64,000 bases of DNA from Thiothrix sp. UBA5583 (GTDB lineage Bacteria > Pseudomonadota > Gammaproteobacteria > Thiotrichales > Thiotrichaceae), in the NCBI GenBank assembly GCA_002425225.1, contig DILV01000009.1, positions 123,141 through 187,140 on the forward strand. Reading direction: 5' to 3'. Positions 28,518-37,192 of this stretch are shown here, in pieces. Positions within the stretch are counted from its first letter, which is position 1. Every line of letters starts with the position of its first letter. Under the pieces are notes generated by a model. That model made no database searches, was not told the DNA's origin, and saw only the letters and a program-made list of their open reading frames with translations. A program made the position numbers and the translations under genes.

Positions 28518-29264
28518 TCAATCCAGCCGGAAATTCACGGTTACACTGAACGTCCACTGTGGCTTGTGGATTTCCGGCGGGAAGGGCAACGCGCCTGAAG
28601 CAGCGCTGACTGCTTGCAGTGCCGCCTTGTCCAGCCAGTCATTGCCCGCACTTTTCGTCACATGAGCGCCAGTAATGTTGCCATTCGGCATCACGGTGAA
28701 CGACACCACCACTGATCCTTCTATTTCTTCCTTTGCTGCCATGCGCGGGTATTGCTTGCGGGTGGCAATCAGGTTTTGCAGGCGGGCTTTGTAAGCAGCT
28801 TCTGCTGCCTTGTTGTCGGCAACTTCGGCAGGTACTGCTGTGCGCGGTTCGGGAACTGGCGGAGGCGCAGGCACTGATGCAGGGGAGGGTACAGCGGCAG
28901 GTTTCACAGGCTTCGGCTGGGGCGTTGGCGGTTGAACCGGTGGTGTATCCATCGGGGGCGGTTCCGGTTTTGGCTTGGGTTTTTCAACCGGCTTGGGTTG
29001 CGGTTTGGGTTTGGGCTTCTCGACCGGTTTGGGTTTTTCAACCGGTTTGGGTTCTGGTTTGGGTGGTGCTGCGACTGGCGGAGGGGCGGGTGGCTCAACC
29101 GGCGCTGGCGGGGCAGGCACGAATTGCGCCAGTGACAATTGCACCGGCTGGGGTTCGCCCATTTTCCCCGGTTTGTCTTGCCACAACATCACGGGCAATG
29201 CTGCCAGCAATACGGCAGTGTGTACCAAGGCCGAAACGCCGTAACCCGTCAGATGGTATTTCAC
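28518..29264 (-). CDS. tonB: Energy transducer TonB
   Basis: It transmits proton-motive energy from ExbBD in the inner membrane to outer-membrane receptors. The 248 residues have an N-terminal membrane anchor (ALVHTAVLLAALPVML). A long Pro/Lys/Glu region of about residues 50-150, with repeated KPKPVEKP units, spans the periplasm. The TonB C-terminal domain follows (YPRMAAKEEIEGSVVVSF). Its ATG overlaps the exbD stop by 4 bp. The receptor most likely served is the OprC-like protein 2.5 kb away. Confidence 0.93.
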   Translation of the reverse strand: MKYHLTGYGVSALVHTAVLLAALPVMLWQDKPGKMGEPQPVQLSLAQFVPAPPAPVEPPAPPPVAAPPKPEPKPVEKPKPVEKPKPKPQPKPVEKPKPKPEPPPMDTPPVQPPTPQPKPVKPAAVPSPASVPAPPPVPEPRTAVPAEVADNKAAEAAYKARLQNLIATRKQYPRMAAKEEIEGSVVVSFTVMPNGNITGAHVTKSAGNDWLDKAALQAVSAASGALPFPPEIHKPQWTFSVTVNFRLD

Positions 29265-29650
29265 GGTGTTTGCTCAGCCTGGATAGACATCTTCTCAAAC
29301 TTCCCGGCTTTCAGCACATCTACTACCGCGATGAAATGCTCGAATGCAGCAGCTTTGTCCACCCGCAGGATAATGGGCATGGTGGCGGCATGGGCTTGAT
29401 GCGGTTGCAATTGCTCCGCCAATGTTTCCGCCGTCACGGGGTTGCCATCAAGGAATATCTGGTTGTGTGCATTGATGGCAATTTCCAGGCTGTGTTCATT
29501 GCCTTTGGCTTGCTCGCTTTGCTCCGCCTTGGGCAAATCCACCGGGATCAGCCCTTGTGAAATGAATGAGGCGGTGGTCAGGACAATCGCCAATAGCACC
29601 AGCATGATGTCGATGAAAGGGATCATGTTGATTTGATCAAAGCGTTTCAT
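29261..29650 (-). CDS. exbD: Biopolymer transport protein ExbD
   Basis: It forms the inner-membrane proton channel with ExbB and drives TonB. From ATG 29650 it has 129 residues, with one membrane segment (NMIPFIDIMLVLLAIVL) carrying the conserved aspartate and a periplasmic domain. This start overlaps the exbB stop as ATGA. A start 7 codons earlier is possible but falls within exbB without a ribosome site. Confidence 0.93.
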   Translation of the reverse strand: MKRFDQINMIPFIDIMLVLLAIVLTTASFISQGLIPVDLPKAEQSEQAKGNEHSLEIAINAHNQIFLDGNPVTAETLAEQLQPHQAHAATMPIILRVDKAAAFEHFIAVVDVLKAGKFEKMSIQAEQTP

Positions 29651-30081
29651 GCCTTGCAGCCATCCTTCCATGCCTGCCAGCGAGCGACCTGAACCTCGAC
29701 CTTGCGTAGCAGGGCGTTGTAAAACAGGATCGTCGGAATTGCCACCAGCAAGCCTGCTGCGGTTGCTTTCAGTGCCAATGCCAGCCCCAGCATGATGCCG
29801 TTGACATCAATTTTGCCGCCTTGCCCCATGCTGTAAAAGGTGATCAGAATGCCAAGAACCGTGCCGAGCAGCCCTACATAAGGCGCATTCGAGCCAATGC
29901 TGGAAATGGTGGTGAGGTTGCGGGTCAGGTCAATTTTCAGGGTTTCGATGTGGTCGAACTGTTGTACCTGGACACGGTTGAGGTAGAAATAGCGCTCAAT
30001 GACCAATGCCAACATGATGAAGCTCATCAGGCCGAGTGTGCCGAGTACCAGATAATCCAGATTGGCTTGCAGAAATTCCAT
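29647..30081 (-). CDS. exbB: ExbB-like MotA/TolQ/ExbB proton channel protein (short form)
   Basis: It is the inner-membrane partner of ExbD. At 144 residues it is much shorter than E. coli ExbB (244) and resembles the short type found with TonB2-like systems. Three membrane segments are visible at about 8-28, 65-85 and 98-120, with the family signature APYVGLLGTVLGILITF. It is the first gene of exbB-exbD-tonB. The upstream region shares a palindrome with the OprC-like receptor gene. Confidence 0.92.
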   Translation of the reverse strand: MEFLQANLDYLVLGTLGLMSFIMLALVIERYFYLNRVQVQQFDHIETLKIDLTRNLTTISSIGSNAPYVGLLGTVLGILITFYSMGQGGKIDVNGIMLGLALALKATAAGLLVAIPTILFYNALLRKVEVQVARWQAWKDGCKA

Positions 30082-30149
30082 TCGTTACCTTCGTCAATAG
30101 GGTGGCAGGCAAACCCGGTCATTTTACTCCAGTGGGTGGAGCGCGTAAC

Positions 30150-30165
30150 TGTGTGATTTGACACA
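30150..30165. promoter_or_regulatory. Palindromic operator candidate between exbB and hypC
   Basis: TGTGTGATTTGACACA has 5-bp inverted arms around 6 bp. It lies 68 bp before exbB (minus) and 57 bp before hypC (plus). A copy with 14 of 16 bases identical lies upstream of the OprC-like receptor gene. Confidence 0.5.
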
Positions 30166-30222
30166 TCGGGCAGCCGGGTTCAGTATTGTGGCGGCAGACT
30201 CAATCCAAAGTGAGGTTCGTAC

Positions 30223-30501
30223 ATGTGTATCGGCATTCCCGTGCAGGTAATCGAAGACCGTGATCTGGTGGCCTTGTGCCGGGGGCGCAACGGCGATGAA
30301 ATCGTCAACATGATGCTGACCGGCTCGCAGCCTGTCGGAACCTGGGTGCTGAATTTCCTGGGTTCGGCGCGGGAGGTCATCAGTGAACAGGATGCTGCCT
30401 TGATCAACAGTGCACTGGATGGCTTGCTGGCTGCGGTCAATGGTGAAACTGACCTGGATCGGTATTTTCCCAACGTGTCTGAAATCACACGCCCCTCATA
30501 G
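30223..30501 (+). CDS. hypC: Hydrogenase assembly chaperone HypC/HupF
   Basis: It carries the Fe(CN)2CO group with HypD and delivers it to the hydrogenase large subunit precursor, here plausibly HoxH. The 92 residues begin with the invariant MCIGIP, whose Cys2 binds the metal group, and have the usual small OB-fold sequence (VGTWVLNFLGSAREVI). It is 18 kb from hoxH and apart from any other hyp gene in the window. It shares an intergenic region with exbB. Confidence 0.9.
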   Translation: MCIGIPVQVIEDRDLVALCRGRNGDEIVNMMLTGSQPVGTWVLNFLGSAREVISEQDAALINSALDGLLAAVNGETDLDRYFPNVSEITRPS

Positions 30502-30596
30502 CGCCTGTTCCGCGCCTCAGGTCAGGAAAACACTGGCGAAACCACTCCACCTCTCCAACACTGTTAAGCAGACAAGAGGCGATGGAGGTGTCTTTC

Positions 30597-31235
30597 ATGT
30601 TAAGTAACAAGATGTTGGCTTTGAAATATTCCCTGCTGGGGTCGGCGATGCTGACGATGGCAGGTTGCAGTTCCATGCCGCGACAGGCGTTGCCATTCCA
30701 GCAGACCTCAGACCCGGACGGCAAACAGAAAAAAGCCGAGAAAGCGGTTTCACAGCAGCATAAAACCACCCTTCAGAAACCCCAAGTTGCAGCTATTCCA
30801 ACCACGCAGGATGCCAGCAAGCCCGCGACCACCTTGGATAAAGTGGCTTTCTGTGCTTTGCGCCAGCGTGGCACGCAGTATTGCTGGGGGGGGAACACCC
30901 CGATGAAAGGTTTTGATTGCAGTGGCCTGACCCAGTATTCCTTCCAGCAAGGTGCGGGGGTCAATATCCCGCGTACTGCGGCTGCCCAATATGCGGCTGC
31001 GGTAAAAGTCCCACAGGAACAGGCACAAAAAGGCGATCTGGTCTTTTTCAGGACACGCGGCAAAAAGGTGAGCCATGTGGGTTTGTATCTGGGGCGTAAC
31101 CAGTTTGTGCACGCGCCGCGTGCAGGCAAGAGCATTACCACCAGCAAGCTGGAAGGTTACTGGAAAAAACGGTTGGTAGGTTTTGGGCGTATTCCGGGGG
31201 CGTGCCGCCCGCTTGTCCCCAGTGCTACTGCTTAG
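30597..31235 (+). CDS. NlpC/P60 peptidoglycan hydrolase lipoprotein
   Basis: It is a cysteine peptidase that cuts peptide stems of peptidoglycan. From ATG 30597 (GGAGGTG site upstream) it has 212 residues. The lipobox LTMAGC sits at about residues 18-23, then comes a short Lys/Gln-rich linker. The NlpC/P60 domain from about residue 82 has catalytic C108 in GFDCSGL and H160 in VSHVGLYLG. It is MepS/Spr-like in layout and likely anchored to the outer membrane. Confidence 0.9.
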   Translation: MLSNKMLALKYSLLGSAMLTMAGCSSMPRQALPFQQTSDPDGKQKKAEKAVSQQHKTTLQKPQVAAIPTTQDASKPATTLDKVAFCALRQRGTQYCWGGNTPMKGFDCSGLTQYSFQQGAGVNIPRTAAAQYAAAVKVPQEQAQKGDLVFFRTRGKKVSHVGLYLGRNQFVHAPRAGKSITTSKLEGYWKKRLVGFGRIPGACRPLVPSATA

Positions 31236-31240
31236 AAAAC

Positions 31241-31262
31241 AAGGGGTGCACAAGCACCCCTT
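31241..31262. terminator. Convergent hairpin terminator
   Basis: AAGGGGTGC and GCACCCCTT form a 9-bp stem with a 4-nt loop between the NlpC gene and the copper chaperone gene. On the minus strand it is followed by GTTTTC, so it mainly ends the oprC-chaperone transcript. Confidence 0.7.
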
Positions 31263-31288
31263 GAAGGACAACACTAAATCAGAATAGC

Positions 31289-31807
31289 TTAATGGTGTTG
31301 CATTCCACCTGCTCCGGCAGGGGGAGTGATGTCCTTGATGGATGCGTTGACGGTGGTAGTGCTGCCGTCATCAAAAGTCAGGGTGAGTGCAGCATTTTCA
31401 CCGGGTTTCAGTTCCTGTTTCAGGCCAATCAGCATGATGTGCAAACCACCGGGTTTCAGTTCGGTAGTGCCTTTGGCTGGCACGTCAATTTGTGGGATCT
31501 GGCGCATTTCCATAACCCCGTTGTTGTTGGTATGGGTATGCAGTTCCACGGTTGCCGCTACCGGGCTGGTGGCCGACTTGACACTGCGGGCAGTATCAGA
31601 AGTGTTTACCAGCGTCAGGAATGCGGCGCTGTTGGCTTGCCCTGCCGGGACAGCGCGTGCGAAAGCATTCTCTACCTTGATGCTGCTGGCTGCGGTGCTT
31701 GCGGCTTGAGCGGCTGGAGCCTTTTTGGGTGCTTCGTTATCTGCCTGACAGGCCGTGGTCAGTGCCAGAATGCTGCCCAGAACGGCAGCCCGGAATAATG
31801 GTTTCAT
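31289..31807 (-). CDS. Copper chaperone PCuA(C), lipoprotein
   Basis: It is a periplasmic Cu(I) carrier that supplies copper to cytochrome oxidase or other cuproenzymes. From ATG 31807 (AGGAG site upstream) it has 172 residues. The lipobox LALTTAC gives an attached protein. The cupredoxin-like domain has the copper ligands in ELHTH, GVMEMR and LKPGGLHIML. The C terminus ends in a His-rich MQHH that could add metal binding. It starts 17 bp after the OprC-like receptor gene, consistent with a copper-uptake operon. Confidence 0.9.
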   Translation of the reverse strand: MKPLFRAAVLGSILALTTACQADNEAPKKAPAAQAASTAASSIKVENAFARAVPAGQANSAAFLTLVNTSDTARSVKSATSPVAATVELHTHTNNNGVMEMRQIPQIDVPAKGTTELKPGGLHIMLIGLKQELKPGENAALTLTFDDGSTTTVNASIKDITPPAGAGGMQHH

Positions 31808-31824
31808 GTTTGTACTCCTGATCA

Positions 31825-33858
31825 TTAGAATTCGGTTTCCAGTTTTAGCCATGCAGTACGGCCTGGTTCGTTGACGCGCTCAATGGTTCCGTTCAAGTCC
31901 AGATTGCGACGACTGACGTGTTCAGCATAGGTCTTGTCGAATACGTTGTCGACACCAAAGCGGACTTTGGTATTTTTGCTGATGTTGTAGCGCCCGTAAG
32001 CATCCAGCACACCATAACCTGAGCTTTCGCCAACTTCGGTTGCGCCGAGCATGGCTGTGTCGATGTTGCTTTGTCCGTTGGCGAAACGTACCCGTGTGCC
32101 ACCACCCCATTTCTCACCGTTGTAATCGAGTTGAACCTTGCCATTGACTGGCGGGGTCTGGGCAATCGGTCGGTTGTCAGTGGTGTTGGTGCGTTTGACG
32201 TAAGCGACATCACCTGACAGTTTCACTTTCTGGCTCAGTTTGGTTTCAGCACCCAGTTCCACACCGTACAATTTGGCATCGACATTACGGTAGATTTGCG
32301 CCCCTGAATGCGCACCACTGGTCAGTTTGTCGCGCAGGATAAAATCGTCTACCTGATCGGCGAAAACGGTGCCTGTCCAGCGGACATTGCCTTTGTGCTG
32401 GCTGACGCCGAGGTCAAGCTGGTTGTGTTTTTCCGGTTTGATGTTCGGGTTGCCGACCCAGCGGTCAGCACCTGTCGCCCCCCATTTGTTGATGTAACGC
32501 TCGGTTTCATCCGCAGTACGCACGCTGCGGCTAACGCCGGTAAAGACGGTGGTGTTTTCATTCAGGGCTTTTTCGTAACGCAACAATCCACCTGTGTTGG
32601 TTTCTTTTTTGTCGGTAGCACCATAGCCGTAAACTGCGGTGTAATTCTGATTGGCTGTACGTCCACCTACCAACGTGTTGACCTTGCTGGCAGATGCCTT
32701 GACTTGATCGACGCGCAGGCCGTATTTGAGCTTGCTGCTCTCCCCCAGTTTGGTTTCTGCTTCTGCAAATAGGCCGGTCTGGTCGGTGGTTGCTCCGGGC
32801 CACATCAGTGAAGCATCCATGCCTGTGGTAATGTTCTTCATGGTGGCGTTGCGTTCGCGGTTCTGTACGTTCAGGCCGTAAGTCACGGCGGTGTGGTTGC
32901 CTGCCTTGGAAGTCAGTACCAGTTTGCCGCCGGTTGTGTCAGAAGTGGTGGGGACAGACATTTTCATGCCCATGTTGGTACGCAAGCTGTAGTTGTCCAT
33001 CACGTGCTCAACGTTGCTGGCATAGGCTTCGGCATCAATGCTTTTGACTGCGCCATCGAACTTGTCCTGATATTTGAGACGGTGGATGTCAGCCTTTTCA
33101 GTGGGGCTATCCATGCCAGCACCAGGGTAGAGGGCATCGGAAAAATCGTTATTTTCGTAACTGTATTCAAACAAACGGTCTTGGGTCGGCGTTGCCCCCA
33201 ACACAATGCCACCTTGCTTGTGTTTATAAGCACTGTTGACTTTCTTGCCATCACCGTCTTCGTAATTGTCGGCATCGCGATCCTGCGCGAAAACACGGAC
33301 ATAGCCCTTTTCCCCGCCTTTGGTGACATCTGCGGACAGGTCGTGCTTGATGCCGTTATTGCTGCCAGTCAGGGAAACCTTGCCGCTCAGGCCGTCTTCC
33401 GGGTCAATCTGGTTGCGGGTATCACGCTCAAACAGCACCGTGCCACCACTGCCGCCGGAACCGTGTTGTAGGCTTTGCACGCCTTTTTCTACCTTGACGC
33501 TCTCATAGGTTTCGAGTGCTGCATAGCTGGCAGGCGGATCCATCCGGTTGGGGCAGCCGCCGTGGATATAAGCGCCATCCAGTAACACATTCAACTGGGT
33601 TTGGGATTGACCGCGAATGATTGGCTCAATTCCGCGCCCGCCAAAACGGCTGCCGGAGACACCATTCAATTGCTTGAGGAAATCGCCACCATCCGCAGGC
33701 AAGACGGGGCGACGTTCTGCTGCTTTTGGCTGGGTTTCGTTAGGGGTAACTTTCTTGCTGGCTTTGATGTCAACCACCAGCGTGTCTTCTGCCAAAGCAG
33801 AGGCACTCAGGATTAGCAAGGAACTCAGTAATGTCACACGGGTCAGGGAACGTTGCAT
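31825..33858 (-). CDS. TonB-dependent outer-membrane receptor, OprC/NosA copper type
   Basis: It takes up copper or a copper complex across the outer membrane with TonB energy. The 677 residues have a signal peptide (cut near SASALA), a plug domain with GRGIEPIIRGQ and DGAYIHGGCPNRMDPP, and a C-terminal beta-barrel ending in aromatic F. The plug segment is characteristic of OprC/NosA copper receptors. It heads a two-gene operon with the PCuAC chaperone. A Fur-like sequence and a palindrome upstream suggest control by metal. Siderophore transport cannot be ruled out by sequence alone. Confidence 0.88.
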   Translation of the reverse strand: MQRSLTRVTLLSSLLILSASALAEDTLVVDIKASKKVTPNETQPKAAERRPVLPADGGDFLKQLNGVSGSRFGGRGIEPIIRGQSQTQLNVLLDGAYIHGGCPNRMDPPASYAALETYESVKVEKGVQSLQHGSGGSGGTVLFERDTRNQIDPEDGLSGKVSLTGSNNGIKHDLSADVTKGGEKGYVRVFAQDRDADNYEDGDGKKVNSAYKHKQGGIVLGATPTQDRLFEYSYENNDFSDALYPGAGMDSPTEKADIHRLKYQDKFDGAVKSIDAEAYASNVEHVMDNYSLRTNMGMKMSVPTTSDTTGGKLVLTSKAGNHTAVTYGLNVQNRERNATMKNITTGMDASLMWPGATTDQTGLFAEAETKLGESSKLKYGLRVDQVKASASKVNTLVGGRTANQNYTAVYGYGATDKKETNTGGLLRYEKALNENTTVFTGVSRSVRTADETERYINKWGATGADRWVGNPNIKPEKHNQLDLGVSQHKGNVRWTGTVFADQVDDFILRDKLTSGAHSGAQIYRNVDAKLYGVELGAETKLSQKVKLSGDVAYVKRTNTTDNRPIAQTPPVNGKVQLDYNGEKWGGGTRVRFANGQSNIDTAMLGATEVGESSGYGVLDAYGRYNISKNTKVRFGVDNVFDKTYAEHVSRRNLDLNGTIERVNEPGRTAWLKLETEF

Positions 33859-33937
33859 GGGGAAACCTTTAAAGCTGTCGATGTCCCGTGCCTGTTAGCA
33901 ACTCGTGTGCCAAGTGACAAGTCGTTGTTTTTAAAAT

Positions 33938-33956
33938 AATTAAAATTATCATTAAC
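33938..33956 (-). promoter_or_regulatory. Fur-box-like site upstream of the OprC-like gene
   Basis: On the minus strand GTTAATGATAATTTTAATT matches 14 of 19 positions of the classical Fur box. It lies about 80 bp before the receptor ATG. The region is AT-rich, so chance matching is possible. Confidence 0.4.
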
Positions 33957-33962
33957 TAATGA

Positions 33963-34006
33963 AACTGTGTGAAATAACCCATCTTGCTGTGTCATTTCAC
34001 ACAGTT
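33963..34006. promoter_or_regulatory. 13-bp perfect inverted repeat containing a shared palindrome
   Basis: AACTGTGTGAAAT and ATTTCACACAGTT are perfect inverse copies 18 bp apart. The right part includes TGTGTCATTTCACACA (33988-34003), which matches 14 of 16 bases of the site before exbB. It lies just after the stop of the 34018-34713 gene, so it may also act as a transcript-end hairpin. Confidence 0.5.
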
Positions 34007-34017
34007 GCAGGTAGCAA

Positions 34018-34713
34018 TCAATGCACAGGCAGGCGCGAACGCAACTCATCCCGGTCATACCACCACTGGTTTTCCACAATGGCATCAATCACTTGCCCTA
34101 GGCGTGGCAGGAATACCGCCGGGTCAAGCAAACCCAGCCGGTTCAACCACACATTCATGGCTTCCTGCGAACTGACATTGCTGTGACGTTCTGCCACCTT
34201 GCCCAACATGGCAGCGGTCAGGAACATCAGGCTGTCACGCTTTTCCCCTTGCAGGCGCAGGTCGGCAATGTAATGCGCTACGGCAGCAGCGACTGCGGCA
34301 CCATCTGCGGTTGCCGGGGTGGAATCAATCAGGTGGTTGAGCATGGCAACCGAAAGCTGCGGATCAATCGGGTAGGCCACCGCCAGCCACAAACCATTGC
34401 CCAGCGCGGGTATGGAGGCAGGCAGGTCGCAGCGGAACAGCACGTCACAGCAGCGTACTGCGTCTTCCCACATTTCATGGTCACGGTAAATCTCGAACGC
34501 TTCACGAGTCATGCCCCAGGCCGCTTCACGCATTCCCGGCTCTTCCAGTTCCAGCATTATTTCAGCGATTTCGTATTGCACACCGGCACGTTCTAGCGGA
34601 TCACTGGCGGGAGTCAGCCGCATCAGTTGTGCCTGACGCTGGGCGAGTTCGTGTTTCAGCAACTGGCGGGAATCCGTGCCAGCAGTAAATTCAACCGGGG
34701 TATTGTCGCTCAT
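34018..34713 (-). CDS. Hypothetical alpha-helical protein, 231 residues
   Basis: No family was recognised. From ATG 34713 (MSDNTPVEF) it is soluble, with no signal peptide, and mostly helical (for example EEPGMREAAWGMTREAFEIY, a TPR-like spacing of small and aromatic residues). A start 13 codons earlier would add a short hydrophobic stretch but lacks support. It lies downstream of the anti-sigma-like gene on the same strand, 70 bp away. It is upstream of the copper operon, separated from it by an inverted repeat. Confidence 0.65.
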   Translation of the reverse strand: MSDNTPVEFTAGTDSRQLLKHELAQRQAQLMRLTPASDPLERAGVQYEIAEIMLELEEPGMREAAWGMTREAFEIYRDHEMWEDAVRCCDVLFRCDLPASIPALGNGLWLAVAYPIDPQLSVAMLNHLIDSTPATADGAAVAAAVAHYIADLRLQGEKRDSLMFLTAAMLGKVAERHSNVSSQEAMNVWLNRLGLLDPAVFLPRLGQVIDAIVENQWWYDRDELRSRLPVH

Positions 34714-34783
34714 GGTGTGGTGTTGCCTGCAAATCCAGAAAGCCGCAAGCATAACAAAGCCGAAACAGGGGGTTAAATAACCC

Positions 34784-35404
34784 TCATGGCTGTACCATCA
34801 GCAGGATTTGGGCGGGAACACCCGCAGTGTCTGATTCCTGCTTCAATTCAAACTTGTAAGGTTCCAGCACTTCCACTGCTGTCTTGATCGGTACAAACCA
34901 TTCACCGCTACTAGAACTTTGCCGGAAAACCGCACCGGATACCGGCTCGGCATGTTCACCACGCGAGTCATACAGCCACAATTGGTAGAACGTGCCTGAT
35001 TCAGGGGGCGGCAAATCCACGAACCGCATCACGCCTTGCTGGGTGCTGGCGTTCCAGACCAGATCACCCTGTACATCCTGCACTGCCGGGTTAAGCGTGC
35101 GCAACCAATTGCCCCGCAGGCTGGTAGTATCTGCTAGCAAGGTTTCGCGCAGTTGTGGCAAATCACCTGCTGTTACTTCGGCTTGTACCCGGCTGGCATA
35201 GTTGAGACCAAACCAGATCAGCAGCGCTAAGGCCAGAATCGACAGTAGGGTGAATAAGCCGGTTTGCCAGCGGCGGTCTGTCCGTGACACCAAAAAGTCC
35301 TCGCATGAATTTGCGGTGGTATAAAGGGTTTGAATTCCCATAAATATATCCGATTTCACTGAAATTTCCGACGATGAATTGTGCGCTGCGCTAGAATGCT
35401 TCAA
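34784..35404 (-). CDS. Membrane protein with an RskA-like anti-sigma C-terminal domain
   Basis: It has up to 206 residues; an ATG at 35341 would give 185. One membrane segment (TGLFTLLSILALALLIWFGL, about residues 49-68) separates a short cytoplasmic part from a periplasmic domain. That domain (GDLVWNASTQQGVMRF, GTFYQLWLYDSRGE) resembles the anti-sigma-K factor C-terminal domain. The N-terminal zinc-binding anti-sigma part is not evident and no sigma factor gene is adjacent. It is divergent from ycaO. Confidence 0.7.
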   Translation of the reverse strand: MKHSSAAHNSSSEISVKSDIFMGIQTLYTTANSCEDFLVSRTDRRWQTGLFTLLSILALALLIWFGLNYASRVQAEVTAGDLPQLRETLLADTTSLRGNWLRTLNPAVQDVQGDLVWNASTQQGVMRFVDLPPPESGTFYQLWLYDSRGEHAEPVSGAVFRQSSSSGEWFVPIKTAVEVLEPYKFELKQESDTAGVPAQILLMVQP

Positions 35405-35436
35405 CTATTCGACGACTGGTCAGTTAAAGAGTTCAC

Positions 35437-37170
35437 ATGCAAACACAAACCTTTATTCCCGGCAAAGATGCCGCTCTGGAAACATCCATCGCTTCCATGC
35501 TGGCAAAACTGCAAAACATTGGCTTCAACATTGAGGAGGCATCCTGGCTCAACCCGGTCGCCAACGTCTGGTCGGTGCATATCCGTGACCGTGACTGCCC
35601 CATGCTGTTTACCAATGGCAAAGGCGCTTCGGAAAAAGCCGCCCTGGCCAGTGCGCTGGGGGAATATTTCGAGCGCCTCAGTACCAACTATTTCTGGGCA
35701 GATTTCTATCTGGGCAAAACCATCGCCAGCAGCAATTTCGTGCATTACCCACAGGAGCAATGGTTTCCGCTCACGGATGATGGCAGCCTGCCGGAAGGCT
35801 TGCTGGACGAAGACAGCCTGGCTTTTTACGACCCGGAGTCGTCCCTGGAAGCCAGTAAGCTGGTTGACCTGAATTCCGGCAATGAGGAACGCGGCATTTG
35901 CGCAGTGCCTTACGTGCGCCAGCGTGATGGTGAAACTGTGTGGTTCCCGGTCAATGTGATTGGCAACCTGTACGTTAGCAACGGCATGTCAGCAGGTAAC
36001 ACCAAAACCGAAGCCCGCACCCAAGCGTTGTCGGAAATTTTCGAGCGCCACATCAAGTTCCGCATTATTGCCGAGGGTATCTGTCTGCCGGATGTACCGG
36101 AAGAGGTTATTGCCCGGTATCCGCACATTCAGGCCGGGATTGAGGAATTGCGTTCTGCCGGTTTCGGCATTCTGGTGAAAGATGCGTCGCTGGGCGGGGA
36201 GTACCCGGTCATGTGCGTGACCCTGCTCAACCCGGAAGACCAGGGGCTGTATGCCAGCTTCGGCGCTCACCCGCGTTTTGAAGTGGCACTGGAACGTTCC
36301 CTGACCGAACTGTTGCAAGGTCGGGCGCTGGATCGCCTCGCCGGTTTTTCCGAACCCAGTTTCGAGCTGGAAGATGTTGCTTCACCACAAAATCTGGAAA
36401 CCCACTTCATCGACTCCAGTGGCCCGGTACACTGGGATTTCCTGTGGAGTGAGCCGGATCATGAATTCGTCGACTGGAATTTCGCAGGCTCCACTGAAGA
36501 AGAATGCCAGTATCTGCTGGATCGCATCCATGCCGACGATTACGACATCTACATCATGGATTACGAACACCTAGGGGTGTATGCCTGTCGCATTGTCGTG
36601 CCGGAAATGTCCGAAATCTATCAGGCGGAGGATCTGGAATGGGATAACAACAGTACCGGCAATGCGGTGCGTGAAGCCATTCTGAACCTGCCGGAACTGG
36701 ATGAGGAACAATGCGTTGAGCTGTTTGACACCATTGAGGAACTGGGGTTGGATGATCACCAACCGGTGGCTGCCCTGATCGGGCTTGCCCCGGATGCCGG
36801 TTCACTGTGGGCTGACCTGCGGGTGGCTGAACTCAAAACCCTGCTGGCACTGGTGATGGGTGATGAGGAAGCGATTCGTGAGGGTTGCCAGTGGGTGCGT
36901 CATTTCGAGCAACTGGATGAGAACCGCCGCCGCGTCTACCGCTGCATTGAAGCCTTGCTGGACATGGATGACCCACAAGGTTACACCCCCAACATTGGTC
37001 TGTTGTATGGCAAACAAACCCTGCAACAGGCACAGGCGCTGCTGTCCGGCGAATTGCGTTTCTGGGGAATTACAGCACCTACGCTGGAATTGTACGGCTG
37101 TGACATGCACCAGCGTCTGCTGGAAGCCTACCGCAAGGTACACCCGGATCTAACCCGCCAATGGGCGTAA
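35437..37170 (+). CDS. ycaO: YcaO-domain protein, YcaO type
   Basis: It is an ATP-using YcaO enzyme linked in E. coli to beta-methylthiolation of ribosomal protein S12. The 577 residues match the E. coli protein in length. They carry the YcaO core (KGASEKAALASALGEYFER, GMSAGNTKTEARTQALSEIFER) with its ATP/Mg glutamates, and the C-terminal helical extension typical of non-azoline YcaO. There is no peptide-modifying gene cluster around it, so a housekeeping role is more likely than natural-product synthesis. No rimO gene is in the window. Confidence 0.92.
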   Translation: MQTQTFIPGKDAALETSIASMLAKLQNIGFNIEEASWLNPVANVWSVHIRDRDCPMLFTNGKGASEKAALASALGEYFERLSTNYFWADFYLGKTIASSNFVHYPQEQWFPLTDDGSLPEGLLDEDSLAFYDPESSLEASKLVDLNSGNEERGICAVPYVRQRDGETVWFPVNVIGNLYVSNGMSAGNTKTEARTQALSEIFERHIKFRIIAEGICLPDVPEEVIARYPHIQAGIEELRSAGFGILVKDASLGGEYPVMCVTLLNPEDQGLYASFGAHPRFEVALERSLTELLQGRALDRLAGFSEPSFELEDVASPQNLETHFIDSSGPVHWDFLWSEPDHEFVDWNFAGSTEEECQYLLDRIHADDYDIYIMDYEHLGVYACRIVVPEMSEIYQAEDLEWDNNSTGNAVREAILNLPELDEEQCVELFDTIEELGLDDHQPVAALIGLAPDAGSLWADLRVAELKTLLALVMGDEEAIREGCQWVRHFEQLDENRRRVYRCIEALLDMDDPQGYTPNIGLLYGKQTLQQAQALLSGELRFWGITAPTLELYGCDMHQRLLEAYRKVHPDLTRQWA

Positions 37171-37192
37171 CTGGCTGATCCGGGTTAGTTGT

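Noticed and set aside
28970..29070. Repeated CCGGTTTGGG-like sequence, considered as a CRISPR or tandem-repeat element
   Set aside because: It is the DNA behind the KPKPVEKP region of TonB; there are no spacers.
35437..37170. Thiazole/oxazole-modified peptide cluster around YcaO
   Set aside because: No precursor peptide, dehydrogenase or E1-like partner lies nearby, and the protein has the C-terminal extension of housekeeping YcaO.
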